A DNA stretch of 64,000 nucleotides, taken from positions 1-64,000 of the forward strand of contig AJFK01000296.1 in NCBI GenBank assembly GCA_000467715.1. The letters run 5' to 3'. The stretch comes from Hysterium pulicare CBS 123377 (lineage: Eukaryota; Ascomycota; Dothideomycetes; Hysteriales; Hysteriaceae). The notes under the pieces were generated by a model, which had not been told where the DNA came from, did no database searches, and saw only the letters and a program-made list of their open reading frames with translations. The position numbers and the translations under genes were made by a program. How positions within the stretch are numbered: position 1 is the stretch's first letter; each line of letters opens with the position of its first letter. Of the stretch, positions 22,501 through 34,309 are shown one piece after another.

Positions 22501-23987
22501 CTCCTTGGCAGTGATCTTGAACATCTCCATAGGATCATAGATTCGACACTGTTTCTCTGCCACCTTTTCGAGAAGGGTCTTGGCTTCATTGGGCCTCATG
22601 GCTGAAAGCTGTTCAAGAAACTTTCGCCCGATGTTATATTCGTTTAACCAACCGTTCGACAAGCATACTTCGAGCTGGTACCTGACCTGGAAATCTAGCG
22701 AGATATCGTTGTTGCTTTCGAGATGCTTGAGTGCAGACTGAGAGGACGATATAGCAGTGTGAGGCTTTTCCATTAGGGACCAAAAGTCAACCGTAGACTC
22801 CTCTAGTTCATTCTTCTCCATAACTCGAATGAGCTGCGAGCTAAGGATTCGAATGTTGTGGTCACTGAGTATCTGGCGGATGATGTAATAAGAGCCCATG
22901 TTCAGCTTGGACTCCTCAAATTCAAAGCGATAAGTGGTCCAGCGACCTAATCTTGTTAATAAAATAATCAAATATTTAATGGTGTCTACAACTCACCAAT
23001 ATCAATAATCACTCGCTGGCTACGAAGCGTGAGTGGATCATGCTTGATGCGCTGGAGAGTCTCATTGTCGACAATACTAGTCTGACGGAACCACGTCTGC
23101 CACTCTGACCAAGATGTGTGGGTATCATGAGTCGACTCGATGTCATTCGTCTGCTTGAAGAATTGAGGTGGCGCGTTGAATGGGATGATCAGAGCACGCT
23201 TGTTGCCGCCGCATCTGATTTCGTATATTTGTTGAAGCTGTGATATTGGCAGGCGAAAACGGAAATGGCAAGGCTGAACCTTCAGTGTGGTCTTGGCCAT
23301 CTCTTCCTCGGAGATTTTAACACCCAGGGGAAATCGAATGTCAAGCTCCTTGCGCCTCAAATTGAGTGTAAGTTCGACTCGACCCTTGGGGGACGTACGG
23401 GACTGTTGCATCTTCGCCATCGTCGTTTCGTCGTACATGAATCCAAAGTCCAGCGAGCCCGCAGCCAGGGTGGTACATTCTCGGTACTGGGTTTTGGGAT
23501 TGACTGGACTCGGATAGAGAGATAATCTCGGTTGCATCAGATCAATTCGCAAACGCACATTGCCAATCACCAGAGGTCGGTTCCAGAAATCCTCATTCGC
23601 GGGTGGCCGGAACACTACGTACGCAGTGCAGTCGATCCTGCCGGCCTGAACGTCGATTCTGACAATGTATCCAAAGTTACGGAATATCTTGTACGCATCC
23701 AATGTCCTGCAGCCCAACGGAAGCCTTGAGACTCTGACTTTGGTCTCTTCCCACTTTTTCCAACCCCCATCTCGATTCATCACTGGCCTGCCATGGGAAG
23801 GTGAGCTTCGATTGCCTCGATGAGGTGATGAAGATGCAGGAGCAATCGGGCTCCCGAAGCTACGAGGTCGGGTAGGAACTGACATGGTGACGGGTGGAGT
23901 TGATGATACCGGCGGGTTCTGACGATGTTGGGTTCGTGGAGAGTCGAGCTCTGACTCTGAGCCGCTCCAGGTGGTTGAGGTGCTCAT
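19597..23987 (-). CDS. RNA-dependent RNA polymerase of the gene-silencing pathway
   Basis: Three exons on the minus strand: 23987-22997, 22946-20886 and 20837-19597, 1430 residues. Residues 1-105 are disordered and Ser/Pro-rich. An RRM-like fold (about 85-150: KVRVSRLPLGCRTLDAYKIF, AYVVFRPP) precedes the conserved polymerase body: FTDGVGKISG, FRLAGCKGVLAV, KGAFLLGCVDE, and the catalytic loop CSGGDLDGDDY near residue 940, with the three aspartates intact. Just after it, the third exon restores LAGLHSCAVDYPKSGLPAVMPRDL, a hallmark of eukaryotic RdRPs (PF05183). These enzymes copy single-stranded transcripts into dsRNA for Dicer, giving quelling or meiotic silencing in Neurospora (QDE-1, SAD-1). 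Length and an N-terminal RRM fit the SAD-1/RRP group better than QDE-1; that placement is inference. The start is the first in-frame ATG. The tail is acidic (EDEDDDDEVEEE). Confidence 0.95.
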
Positions 23988-24641
23988 GTTTGTTTTGTAT
24001 GCGATCCTGGCCACAAGACTGCGTTGTCGGTCAGCTGAGGCCGGATGTTTCGTTGAAAAGGAAAGAGGCGGTGGTGAAAACCTTGAGAGCCAAATCAGGC
24101 AATCACGTGAGGTGAGGCGGTAAAATTGGTAAGAAGCGGTGAAGAAGCGCAGGTTTTCGAGAGATGATTAGACAAGAAGGTGAGAGGGTTTTGGTTTGCG
24201 CAGACTCTGCAAGAAGCTGGGTAAGTTGTTTGTTGTGTGAAACATACGGACGTGGGCCGTCGTCGGTCTCGACACCTTCGGTAGCCACACCGAACGACTC
24301 TTTCCGCCGGGTAGTGCGATAGAGTAAGGCGGAAGTTATGCCTTTTTCTTCTTTGTAATCACGAGCACATTGGCGGTGATATTGCGGCTCTGAAGATTAT
24401 GGCTCTGATAATTTTATGAAATCGAGCACGTGACATAAACTTGCTTGAAGCTTCTGGATGGCACGAAATGAATATATCCGTACTGCGAAGTGAGGAAAGT
24501 TATGGCGAAAAGCCATGAAGTATAATTACCTATTGCAGATGTTTGTAGCCATCCGAAGTTTCCCGTACTGCACAAACCAAACCATGCATCTAGCCTCTTT
24601 CATTAACCAATTATATTGAAGTTTCGCCAACACCAACTAGC
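23988..24641. other. Intergenic stretch, promoter of the RdRP gene
   Basis: About 650 bp between the start of the polymerase gene and the stop of the next minus-strand gene. No supported gene or RNA seen. Confidence 0.45.
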
Positions 24642-27600
24642 TCAAAACTCCACAGTGGTCTCTTCTTCATCTTCTCTCTGCCTTGCCCAGTTCTGCTGTA
24701 AGAACGTTTGATGTGGATCTACCGGTGTGCTGGTGAAAAGACTACTTGCGCCAAAGGATCCTTCAATCGCTGACTGGAACGACACTCTCCGTTCCCTGAC
24801 CTTTCCGGTGCCGGACAAGTTCTCTGCATCCGCAATGTTGAAGCCGACTGTCGTATGGCGGCGATTTGGAGATTGATTGTGACGCGTCGACACATCCACT
24901 AGAGCTTGTCGTTTTACAGGCGATGAACGTTTCGCTAACGATGCTTTAGCAGGAGAAGTGGTTTTGCTCGTACGAGGCGTGTGCATAGTAGGAACCTTGA
25001 AAGACTTGCGAGGTCTGGATCGTTTAGGAGTGGGACCACTCTTACAAGAAGAGCTTGAATTGAATGAGACATTAGGCGAGAGTTCCGGCCCTGTTGGTTT
25101 TGTGTATAGGTGAGTTTCTACTCCTGTGCCATCTTGCTGCTGGGTGGTAAGCTTGCGCTGACGTTGTTGTCGAGGGGTTTTCGGGGGACCATCTCGTTCA
25201 CGACGTGTCTTCCGCGCGGGTGCAGGATCGTCAGGTTTAATACCCATTGAAATCAGCACCCTGCTCCGTGCAGCCCTTAGCTCCTCGAGCTCCTCTTCGT
25301 TGTCTGCGCATGTATCAGCGAGTTCCCGGACCTAGAAACAATTAGCAATTGATCAACGGCCCGGCAGAAACCAATGAACACCTTTGCTTCCAGCTCAGTA
25401 ATTGTACTCTGATCATGACGGTGTTGCCGTAAATTTTCCTCTTTGGCCTTTGCCAATTCCTGGCGCGCTTCTTCTATTCGTCGCAGCTCGATGTTCATAG
25501 CATTCTGCTCCTCAATTGCCTGCGATGGTCAGCAAGATTACAAAACATTTTAGAAGTTTTTACCTTAGTCGCAGCTTCATCTACCGCCTTCTTGTGATTC
25601 GACTCGAGGATCCTTAGGGCTTCATTGGATGACATTTCCAACTCATCGTATCTAGCTTGAAGAGCTCGGAGTTCACCAGACAGTTGCTCGAGCTCTCCTC
25701 GCGTTCTCTGAAGTCGGTCGCTCAGCTCATTCTCATGAGCCTTCAATGTGGTAATCTCACCAGCATGTCGACTGGTGTTTTGATGTTCCGATTGTAGTTC
25801 GAGTTCCCGGGCTCGTAGGCGGGTTTCGTAATCACTGTTCAGTTGATCAAGATTCTTGCTATGTGTTTGTGCGTGATGCATATTATCTTGTAATTGAACT
25901 AGATTACGTTTCAAATCTTCGATGTCTTTGCTGCGCTCCAATAATGTCTCTTCATGAGATACAATGGTCGTTCGAAGCTGGATCTCTTTGATGTTGAACT
26001 CTTCCTGAGCAGCCTTGAGGGATTTCTCTGCTTGGTTATTCGTATTTGCGAGCTGGATTTTGAGATCATTGATTGTTGTCGAAAGGCGGCCATTCTCGGT
26101 TTCAGCCTGCGCTAGATCTGTTTCCGCTTGCATTTTCTCAGCTTCAAGACCGTCAATCATCAATCGTTTATCAACCGCCTTTGCTTCCAGTTTCGATATC
26201 TGAGAGTTCAGGTGGGAATTCTCAGCCTGAAGCCCCTCGACATTACGCCGTTCCTGCAGAAGCGGCTCTTCAATGTGCTCGCATCTGTCCTCAAGACCTT
26301 GACAGAGTTGCGCGACAGCTCTGAACACCAGCTCCTTTTGATGAGTATTTTGCTGTTCCAAATCTGATGCGAGACGTTGTCTCCAGTCTCGAGCATAGCT
26401 TTGACTACGCGGTGTGCATTCTTGCTCAATCACTGAGATGCCTGTCGTTTTCTTGGACGAAGGCACGCGATGCAAGCACGCTGTTGTAGAGTGACTGAGC
26501 TGCTGTTGCTTCCTTAGCAGGGCAATCGCTAGTGTCTGCGATATTCCAGATTCATCAGACTGTGTCGACAATGCCGCAGTTAAGAGCATTGAGATTGTAC
26601 CGAATATCAGATCTCGCCGCTGGTTGGCGACATGAACAGTACAAGAACCTTGCCAGCCTGGTTCGGAGGACAACCCCGCCACCTCAACCTCAAGAAATTT
26701 TTTGAGCGGAGCTTGAAGCTCGTTCGAGGATAGGCAAATTAAGATGTCGGACCGCAGAGCTGCGCAATTTGGAACAATAGTCGCCACCTCCTTGACAAAT
26801 ACGGTCAAGGCCTCTACATAGCTTACTGGCCCTTGCGTGGAGCTGTTTGCCAATAGATCTTGGATTATTGCTTTAGTGGTTGCTCGTCCAAGCTGGGGCG
26901 CAAACTTAGGCAAAGATAGCGCGAGAGCGTCCGTTAAAAACGTGGTATCAACCTGGTCCTTTGAACTTTGCATCAAAATCGTCCGGTATTTCGCGACTAC
27001 CTCCTCTGGTAGGTTCTTCTCATCAAGGATTGTGGCTAGAAAGCAAATTGCCTGGATATATATTAGTTGAATCAGCTCTTCTTCAAACGTAATTCAGGCT
27101 TACTTCAAGTTGAACCAATGGCGGTATGTCTTTTCTTAGGATCCTTTCATTGAGCTTGAGGAGCCCTGACTTGGTCAGCTTACCACTTTCTAGCCAACTT
27201 CGCCTGACGTCAACGTCAATAGGCTCCATCATTCTGATTGCAATTCTTATGCCCTCAACTGCCTCTATATCAGAGACGTCAGATGCACCTTTGCAGACCC
27301 ATACAACGCTCAAAACTGTAAGATGTATGGTCTTCAGCATATTCGCGGCTGACCTAAAAAGTTTCCGAGAGGCAGATGTTCTCCATTCCCTTTCAACACC
27401 GTTCTCTCCGGTGCTCGGAGTAATGCCTGTTGTCATGGACGGTGACGGAGATGAGCCCGTACATTGTGGTCGATCTTCAATCAAGAGAATAATGCCAAAG
27501 CACCATAATCGGAGCATCGAGTCTTGCTGTACGGGATTCGAATTCAAGATCCGACGCAACTGCTGGTCTAATTCATCTTTGACGTTTTGCGGTACGACAA

Positions 27601-28667
27601 GCAATAGACCTTTGCAAGCCCCATTCAACATGTGGTACACTGGTCTTAATGTACCAGCGGACGGTGATTGGCCCGCATTTTCGAACGCACGAAGAAAAAA
27701 GGATTGCGTAGATGCTGGAATCGGTACATCATTGGGGAGCGGCTCCGACAGGAAAAGTACACACATCTCGAAATACTGTAGAAAAAAGTAAGCCTCTCAT
27801 AACGACTCATGTGAAACACAAAAACAAAAGAAAATTCCTAGGGCTTGAGCGGGTAGCATGATTCGTTATCTACGAAAGGTAGGCATGTTTATGCAGGCTT
27901 TCTGCTCAGCAGGGGGGTTATGATCCTTTCGTCTCCGTGCAGGGTGGTTTATGTGTTAGACGGGCTTCGTGGCCATGGAGAAATGGAGGAATTAATAGGT
28001 CCGATTTCAGGGCCTGAAAAATTGGATTTTCAAGTCGCAAATCATCCCACCCACGACGGATGATCGTCCATGCAGGTGCAATTGAGTTTCCCCACTCATA
28101 ACGATTTCGGACAGTCCGACATAACCAACTCACCTGATCAAAGTCTCGCAACGAATTCGTCGCTTTCGTGAGCAGAGCGTCCAGGAAGCACGGATCTTGT
28201 TGAAGAATTTGGTTTCGAAACTTTGGAGCGCAACCTGTCAACCCATGATTAGCTGGATGCAGGTTCCTCAAAGCCACGCACGAAAAGGAGAAGCGAACAG
28301 AGGCATTGCAGGATGCGCAAGGCATAGGGCCAGTTTTGCAGGGCTTGAACTGCGACGGAGGCTAGCCTTGTGATCTGGCAAGGGTTCCGATCGAGCCATT
28401 TTCGAATCGTCAGGGTATCGTTCTGGGCGAGGAGGTCTGCCAGTCTCTAAGTCACATCCAACGTCAGCTATATATGACGTGCATACCGACGACAGTCATG
28501 TGTTGTCCTTGTGTGACGATGAGGTTGGGTTGACGGAGCGAACTTGGGCAAGGGCGGAAGTGTGCAGATGGATGTGGCACAACAGCACTTACCGCTAACG
28601 AGGCAGGATAGGGAGATGCGAGCACACGGTAGAGTTCTTTTGCGAGCTCGCTTTCGGGATCGGCCAT
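24642..28667 (-). CDS. Long coiled-coil protein of unknown function
   Basis: Seven exons on the minus strand: 28667-28593, 28446-28282, 28220-28134, 27775-27104, 27051-25564, 25519-25382 and 25331-24642, 1104 residues, all phase 0. The N-terminal third is helical and hydrophobic (LADLLAQNDTLTIRKWLDRN, SLLLFFRNQILQQDPCFLDALL, CFLATILDEKNLP), like an ARM/HEAT-type solenoid. About residues 520-860 form a long coiled coil with heptads (LEAKAVDKRLMIDGLEAEKM, ELEQLSGELRALQARYDELE). The final 200 residues are basic, Ser/Thr/Pro-rich and probably phosphorylated (TPRTSKTTSP, SSPVKRQALVDVS). I do not recognise a named family. The plan (solenoid, coiled coil, basic tail) suits a cytoskeletal or spindle-related scaffold, but that is inference. 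The third intron is 358 bp, far longer than the rest. The exon 28220-28134 is the least certain; its acceptor was chosen for frame. Confidence 0.75.
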
Positions 28668-30493
28668 GGTTTGTCGGACTAAAAATGCGCGGTCGTGGAG
28701 TTGAGAGACCCTGTGGGAGTAGCAAGTCCTCGCGGTTGATTATTTTGTCTTGGTTGGTTGGCCAGGCACCGGAAGCACTTCCGTGCCTAGGTACGAAGTA
28801 CTTGCACCACGAACTCCTGAGCAGTTCACCTCCTAAGCCAGGTAAACAACTGCCGGCCCTTTCACGGTTGATTCATTTGAATTGCTAATGCGACTCGCGA
28901 GGAGCGATTGACAATCAGTGCGCGAAAAAAGACCCATTCTCGATGCATGGTCTTCCCTTGAGATAAACGAAGTTCTTTTTAGAGTATTGTTTGACAATCA
29001 TCGCAAAGCTTTTCTCCAACCCTCTGATTGGCCACGAATTAGTGGCGAGAATCTTTTGCAATTGCAGCCTCATACGTTGATAGAGCTGGCAACATTGCAA
29101 AACTCGTCTAATGTCGTCGGATGTCATTCATTCACACCGGTCAGGCCGCCTGCGTCGGTGAGGCGCAACGTTGGATGTCCAATCTGTTCCCTGAGACTCG
29201 ACACTGGCACAACGACGGCCTCCAGTCTTGAAGGTTCCAAGTCAGCGTGATCAAGAGCCTTCATGCCTGTGCAGAGTCCTAAAGTGTATCTGCGCATCTA
29301 TCTGCATACTCTGACTAAGAACGTCTGGGATCAAGAGTGAAATTGGGCACGAATTCGATCACCAGCTCTTGCCCTGGAGTCCTAGATGCGGGATTTTTCT
29401 CCTCACCGCGTCCAGGTCCAGGCGTCATGACGAAGGAGGTTCGTTGACGAGGCCTGCTTGGAGTGGTGGAGAGGGTGGGATGCAGAGGCTTGGAGGCCAC
29501 CCCACACTCGCGGTCCTCCAGCGCTGCACAGCACGGACAGGCATGCGAGTTTCTCGAGGGTAATCTGTATCACTGTGTCCAATTGCAGGCCAGATGAATT
29601 CTTGGACATGCGACTCAGCGGCGCTCGGAAGTCTTCACCGCTCAGGGGGACGATTGCTGGAGCGATGCAGACGCAGATGGGGATTGCTGTGGCGGCGGCA
29701 GGTGTCGATATCACCAGCGGCGAGCCTCATCAACGGCCGTGATCCCAGGCCCAGGTCGCCGTCCCTGGCAGAGCGCCTCCAGTCCGATCCTGGCTGAAAA
29801 AGGAAATGTATTGCAGTCTCGCAGCGGCTCTGGGAAAAGGCACAGCACCAAGACCACAGCGGCGGTGCTCCCCTGGGGCTCTACGGGCTCCACGATGACG
29901 CCTCGCCAGGCCATCACGCGACAGCAGCCGGGATGGATTGGAGGCATCGTCAAATTAGAGGCTGCAGGCCTCCATCCAGCGGCCTCAAAGCCGTGCGAGC
30001 ATGCGAGAGCCATGTTTTCCCCGCAATTGCTTTTGCTTCTGTCATCAGCCACCCCTGAAGCTGATCATGCAGCCCTTTTTCCTTGCAATTTGTTGCATGA
30101 GCCCGAGAGCCGTGGAAACTTTGGCCCACGAGCTGCGTACAGGTCAGCCTGCCGCTCTGCTACTGGTCCGTTCCGCCTTGACAATACGGACAATTGCAAC
30201 CTTTAACGGCACCCTGGCTCTGAGCTGGCCCGCTGCTGGCAAGCGACGATGTGGACAAATCGCGCCAACTGCGTTTAGACAATTATAGTTTCCTTCGTCC
30301 CCGCTCCCACCGTGGCTTTTATCTCCTACAAAATGTCTAACGAACCCGGCCGGCGTCGTCCTGGTCTCTCACTTCTCTTGTATCTGCCAGCCCGGCGAGA
30401 CTGATGGCCTGCAGCCGCCGCCTCAACTGCTCCCTTTCCTATCAAGCATCGACCGCTAGGGATCACTTCCCCACCTAGTATCCGCCGTTCACG
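28668..30493. other. 1.8 kb divergent promoter region, partly GC-rich
   Basis: This separates the coiled-coil gene from the D-lactate dehydrogenase gene. From about 29,370 to 30,250 the sequence is GC-rich and open in several frames on both strands, including about 155 codons at 29739-30206. The frames overlap each other and look like chance openness in GC-rich DNA. A pyrimidine-rich leader lies just before the ATG at 30494. Confidence 0.4.
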
Positions 30494-32841
30494 ATGTTTC
30501 GAGCCGCAGCTTCTCGCATCAGGCCCTTCGCCTCTTCATTGCTGAGGCGGGGCAATCTTCGGGCAGAGACAAGCGCCGCCCACCAGCCCGGCATACCGAG
30601 GATGGGACAGACGTTTTGGTCCTCGGGCCGTGTTTTTCTCTTTACTGCATTCACTGGCTCTGCTATGTATCTCTATGGAGTCAATGACAAGAGTCCAAAA
30701 TTCCAACTCCCCTGGACTCGGTCAGCAAAGCCCCACTACGCCAACAAAACGGATATGGAAAAGGTGAGGATCAAAACATGCCCGAGTCTTATCAGGAAGC
30801 TAATTTCTACCAGGCAATTAACGAGTTGAGGTATATCCTTGGAGACGATACCATTAGCACCGACGATGAGGACCTCCTCATGCATGGCTATTCCGAGTGG
30901 TCCAGTATCAACATCGATCAACTACCAGTGGCTGTGGCATACCCAAAATCTACGGAGGAGGTCTCTCAAATTGCTAAGACATGTTACAAATATCGTGTAC
31001 CCATGAGTATGTTGTACACGGGATAGCTAGCGGTTACGGCGGCAGCTGATTATTCAACAGTTCCATATTCTGGCGGGTCGAGTCTGGAGGCTAATTTCTC
31101 TGCTCCTTATGGGGGAATGAGCATTGACTTCACCTTCATGGATCAAATAATCGCTCTGCACGAAGACGAGTAAGCACGAACTCTTTACAACTCGAGTCTG
31201 TCCTTCATCTGCTTCTTGCGGTCAAAACATTCTGAACTGCCTTCTGAATGCGCATTCACCCTTCGACAAAGGGCTAATCCGGAAATTTAATTGCTCGAGA
31301 TTGAGCTAACTGTTAGAACCCAGTATGGACGTAGTAGTCCAGCCTAGTGTTCCTTGGATGTCCTTGAATGAGCAGATAAAGAATTCGGGCCTCTTCTTCC
31401 CTGTCGACCCCGGTCCATCTGTAAGTTTGACCTCGCTTCACCGGAACGTCCAGGCCAAGTAATCCCGATCACGTGCTAATATCCCCCTGTTAGGCCAGAA
31501 TCGGCGGCATGGTGGGGACAAGCTGCAGGTTCGTTGTACGATTTTTTCAATGATGCCCGTAGAAGAGACTCCTGACTTGGTTCAATTCTATTTCCAGTGG
31601 AACAAACGCCGTTCGTTATGGGACTATGAAAGATTGGGTTGTGAATCTCACGGTGGTTCTGGCTGATGGGACAGTGATCAAAACTCGCCGTAGGCCACGG
31701 TACGTTTCAAGCTAAGTTTCCACGTCGTTCGGATTCTCTGACACTGGGGAAAAGGAAATCATCGGCTGGATATAACTTGACAAACCTCTTCATCGGCTCC
31801 GAGGGGACTTTGGGCCTTGTCACCGAGATAACACTCAAACTCGCGGTCATACCTCAGGAAACCAGTGTCGCTGTTGTGACATTCCCAACGATCCGCGATG
31901 CAGCAGCAGCAGCAGCGAAGGTCATGCGAGCTGGTGTTCCTGTGGCAGCTATGGAAATTATGGACGAGGTTCAGATGAATGTGATAAACCGATCAGGATC
32001 CACCCCGAAAAAATGGAAGGAAGTGCCAACCATGTTCTTCAAGTGAGTCCTACTCAGCATGTTCAAGACGCTGTGCGCTAAGGCTACAACACAGATTCTC
32101 GGGTACTAAGGCAGGGGTACGAAAGCATATACCCTTCCTAACGCATGGCCTAGACCTTCCACTAACCGTATCACAGGTCCAAGAAAACGTCCAACTAGTC
32201 AAATCGATCGCGAAATCTCATAAAAGCGGAGACTTCGAGTTTGCCATTGACGCCGAAGAGCAGAAGACTTTATGGTCTGCCAGGAAAGAATCTCTTTGGA
32301 GCATGCTCGCCCTCCGTAAGGAAGGCTTAGAAGTCTGGTCGACGGACGTCGCAGTTCCGCTCTCAAGGCTTCCAGACATCATAGGTAGGACCTCACCCCA
32401 GGCCGGCTGGCTTCGGACGACACTGACATGATGATAGAAATTTCGAAGAAGGAAATGGACGATCTCGGCCTCTTCGCAAGCATCCTCGGACACATCGGAG
32501 ACGGAAACTTCCACGAATCCATCCTGCAAGTGTTTCCCCCCTTCTCTAAACCTTAACTCCAAAACCGACGTCAAGCTAATTCCGGGACTCTGAACTCTAG
32601 ATACGATAGCAAAAACCCGAAAGAACGCGCAGCAGTCGAGAAATGCATCCACGACATGGTAGACCGCGCATTACAGATGGAAGGCACATGCACAGGCGAA
32701 CACGGAATCGGTCTCGGCAAGAAAGACTCCCTGATGAAAGAACTCGGTCTGGATACTATGAACGTCATGAAAGCCATCAAAGGCTCGCTGGATGAATATT
32801 GGTTGATGAATCCAGGGAAGATCATGGATCTGCCCAAGTGA
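30494..32841 (+). CDS. DLD1: D-lactate dehydrogenase (cytochrome), mitochondrial
   Basis: Ten exons: 30494-30763, 30814-31006, 31061-31169, 31324-31420, 31494-31528, 31598-31699, 31755-32042, 32095-32384, 32438-32525 and 32601-32841, 570 residues. The N-terminus is an Arg-rich mitochondrial presequence ([20 protein letters not shown]) followed by a membrane segment ([17 protein letters not shown]). The FAD-binding PCMH domain shows [35 protein letters not shown] and [19 protein letters not shown]. The C-terminal FAD-oxidase domain has [15 protein letters not shown] and [14 protein letters not shown]. The enzyme oxidises D-lactate to pyruvate and passes electrons to cytochrome c (yeast Dld1). 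The ninth intron fits best as a GC-AG intron: GCAAGT donor at 32526, acceptor ending at 32600. This gives the conserved HESILYD, whereas the nearest GT donor adds two residues. Confidence 0.95.
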
Positions 32842-34309
32842 TTCCTCGAGAAGGGTATTTCGATAAGCAGGAAGAGAAGAGAAGGCAGTGCTTACTCCGG
32901 CGTCGTCGTGATGCGTGAACCCAGGCATGATCCGTCTATTGCCGGTTCATTTTCCCTATTCTAATTTTCTTCATCGCGCGTTCTGGATACCTCTTCTACG
33001 CATCTATTTGCATCCGGGCGGCCTTTGTCCTTTTTTTCACTGCATCATTATAGCGTGGATAGGGATAGACTCGTCAATTCAATTCAATCCGATTCGATTT
33101 TTTGCACCTCTCATACAGCCGGGTTGAAAAGACTCGTCCCGTAGCTCTTCACGTCTAAATCTTTTGGAATGGTTGGTTCTGGTTGGAAGAGCCGTTTTTG
33201 ACAGGCAGGCGTCGATGGCTGTTAGTCCGCCCACCTCCCTTGCTGTCTGGCATATGCTAACTTCGAAGGGAAGCTGTGAAATGGAAGAATCAGTAGGTTT
33301 TCGACGTTGTCCAAATGGAGAGAAGCTTTTATGCTTTTTATATCTAGTCAAGGTAAGCCTTGTGTTTTGAATTGAGCAAACTTGTGCATAGTCTTCAAGA
33401 CAAAGAACGGTCTTCATCCAGACCCTCCACTCCATCCACCACAGCTGGAAAAGCAGACATCATCCTTCCATCCCACAAGTTACACAAGCAAACAAATATT
33501 ACTCAATTTGGAATTTAGCTTAAATTAACTCATTCCTTATTTACTATCTTTATCCTAGTCCACTTCCTTATTCCTCCTCCCATCCCATCCCAACCCACCG
33601 CCAACTTCCTCAACTCGATTCTCCTAAGAAAAGCAAGTCGCTATACAATGTTTCCATCCACCAATAATACAAAAAGTAAGAGGATGCCGATGATGGGAAA
33701 AAGAAACATGGCGCGGGAACTAGAAATTAAGTACATACACCGTACATACAAGTTTAGAAAGAGAATGGGGCATCTCGAGTCGCCCGTATGGCGAAAGCTC
33801 ATAAGAAGGGCGCTTTTTGAAAAAGAAGAAATTGAACAATCGTCATAACCCCGTGATTTTCGAAATCCGGTACAAGTAATGTAACCAGAGTCGATTCCGG
33901 AAGTTGGGTAGAATGGACGAAGAGAGAAATCGCTGGATCCTAATAGCCCATGTTCTTAGAAAAAAAGATAAGAAAACTCGAGGGCCCGGTTGCAATGCCG
34001 AATGGGAAAAGAATTTTGTACAGAAGAAGTCATCATCATCCCGGGACTAAAAGACCGTGGAGACGAAGAGGAAGGAGGGAACGAAGTATGGCTTAGACTC
34101 ATGTAGGAGGTTCGGCGACGCGATTGAAGAAGGCGATGAGGGCGAATTAGAAGTTAGAAGATTGATGGTTGAATCTGCCATTGGAGGGTAAGTCGTCCGT
34201 CCCGTAGTGAAAAGAAGAGAAAATGAAGAACAGGCTAATGCGGTGGAAAGTGCCTGATCGTAATATGACAAACGTCATCCAATCCAGGATTGTCATGAGC
34301 TTTGATGCT
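32842..34309. other. Convergent intergenic region, nothing recognised
   Basis: About 1.5 kb between the stop codons of the D-lactate dehydrogenase and palI genes. It is AT-rich around 33,480-33,800. Only short unsupported frames are seen. Confidence 0.45.

Noticed and set aside
29739-30206. 155-codon plus-strand frame upstream of D-lactate dehydrogenase
   Set aside because: Sits in GC-rich DNA open in several frames on both strands; looks like chance.
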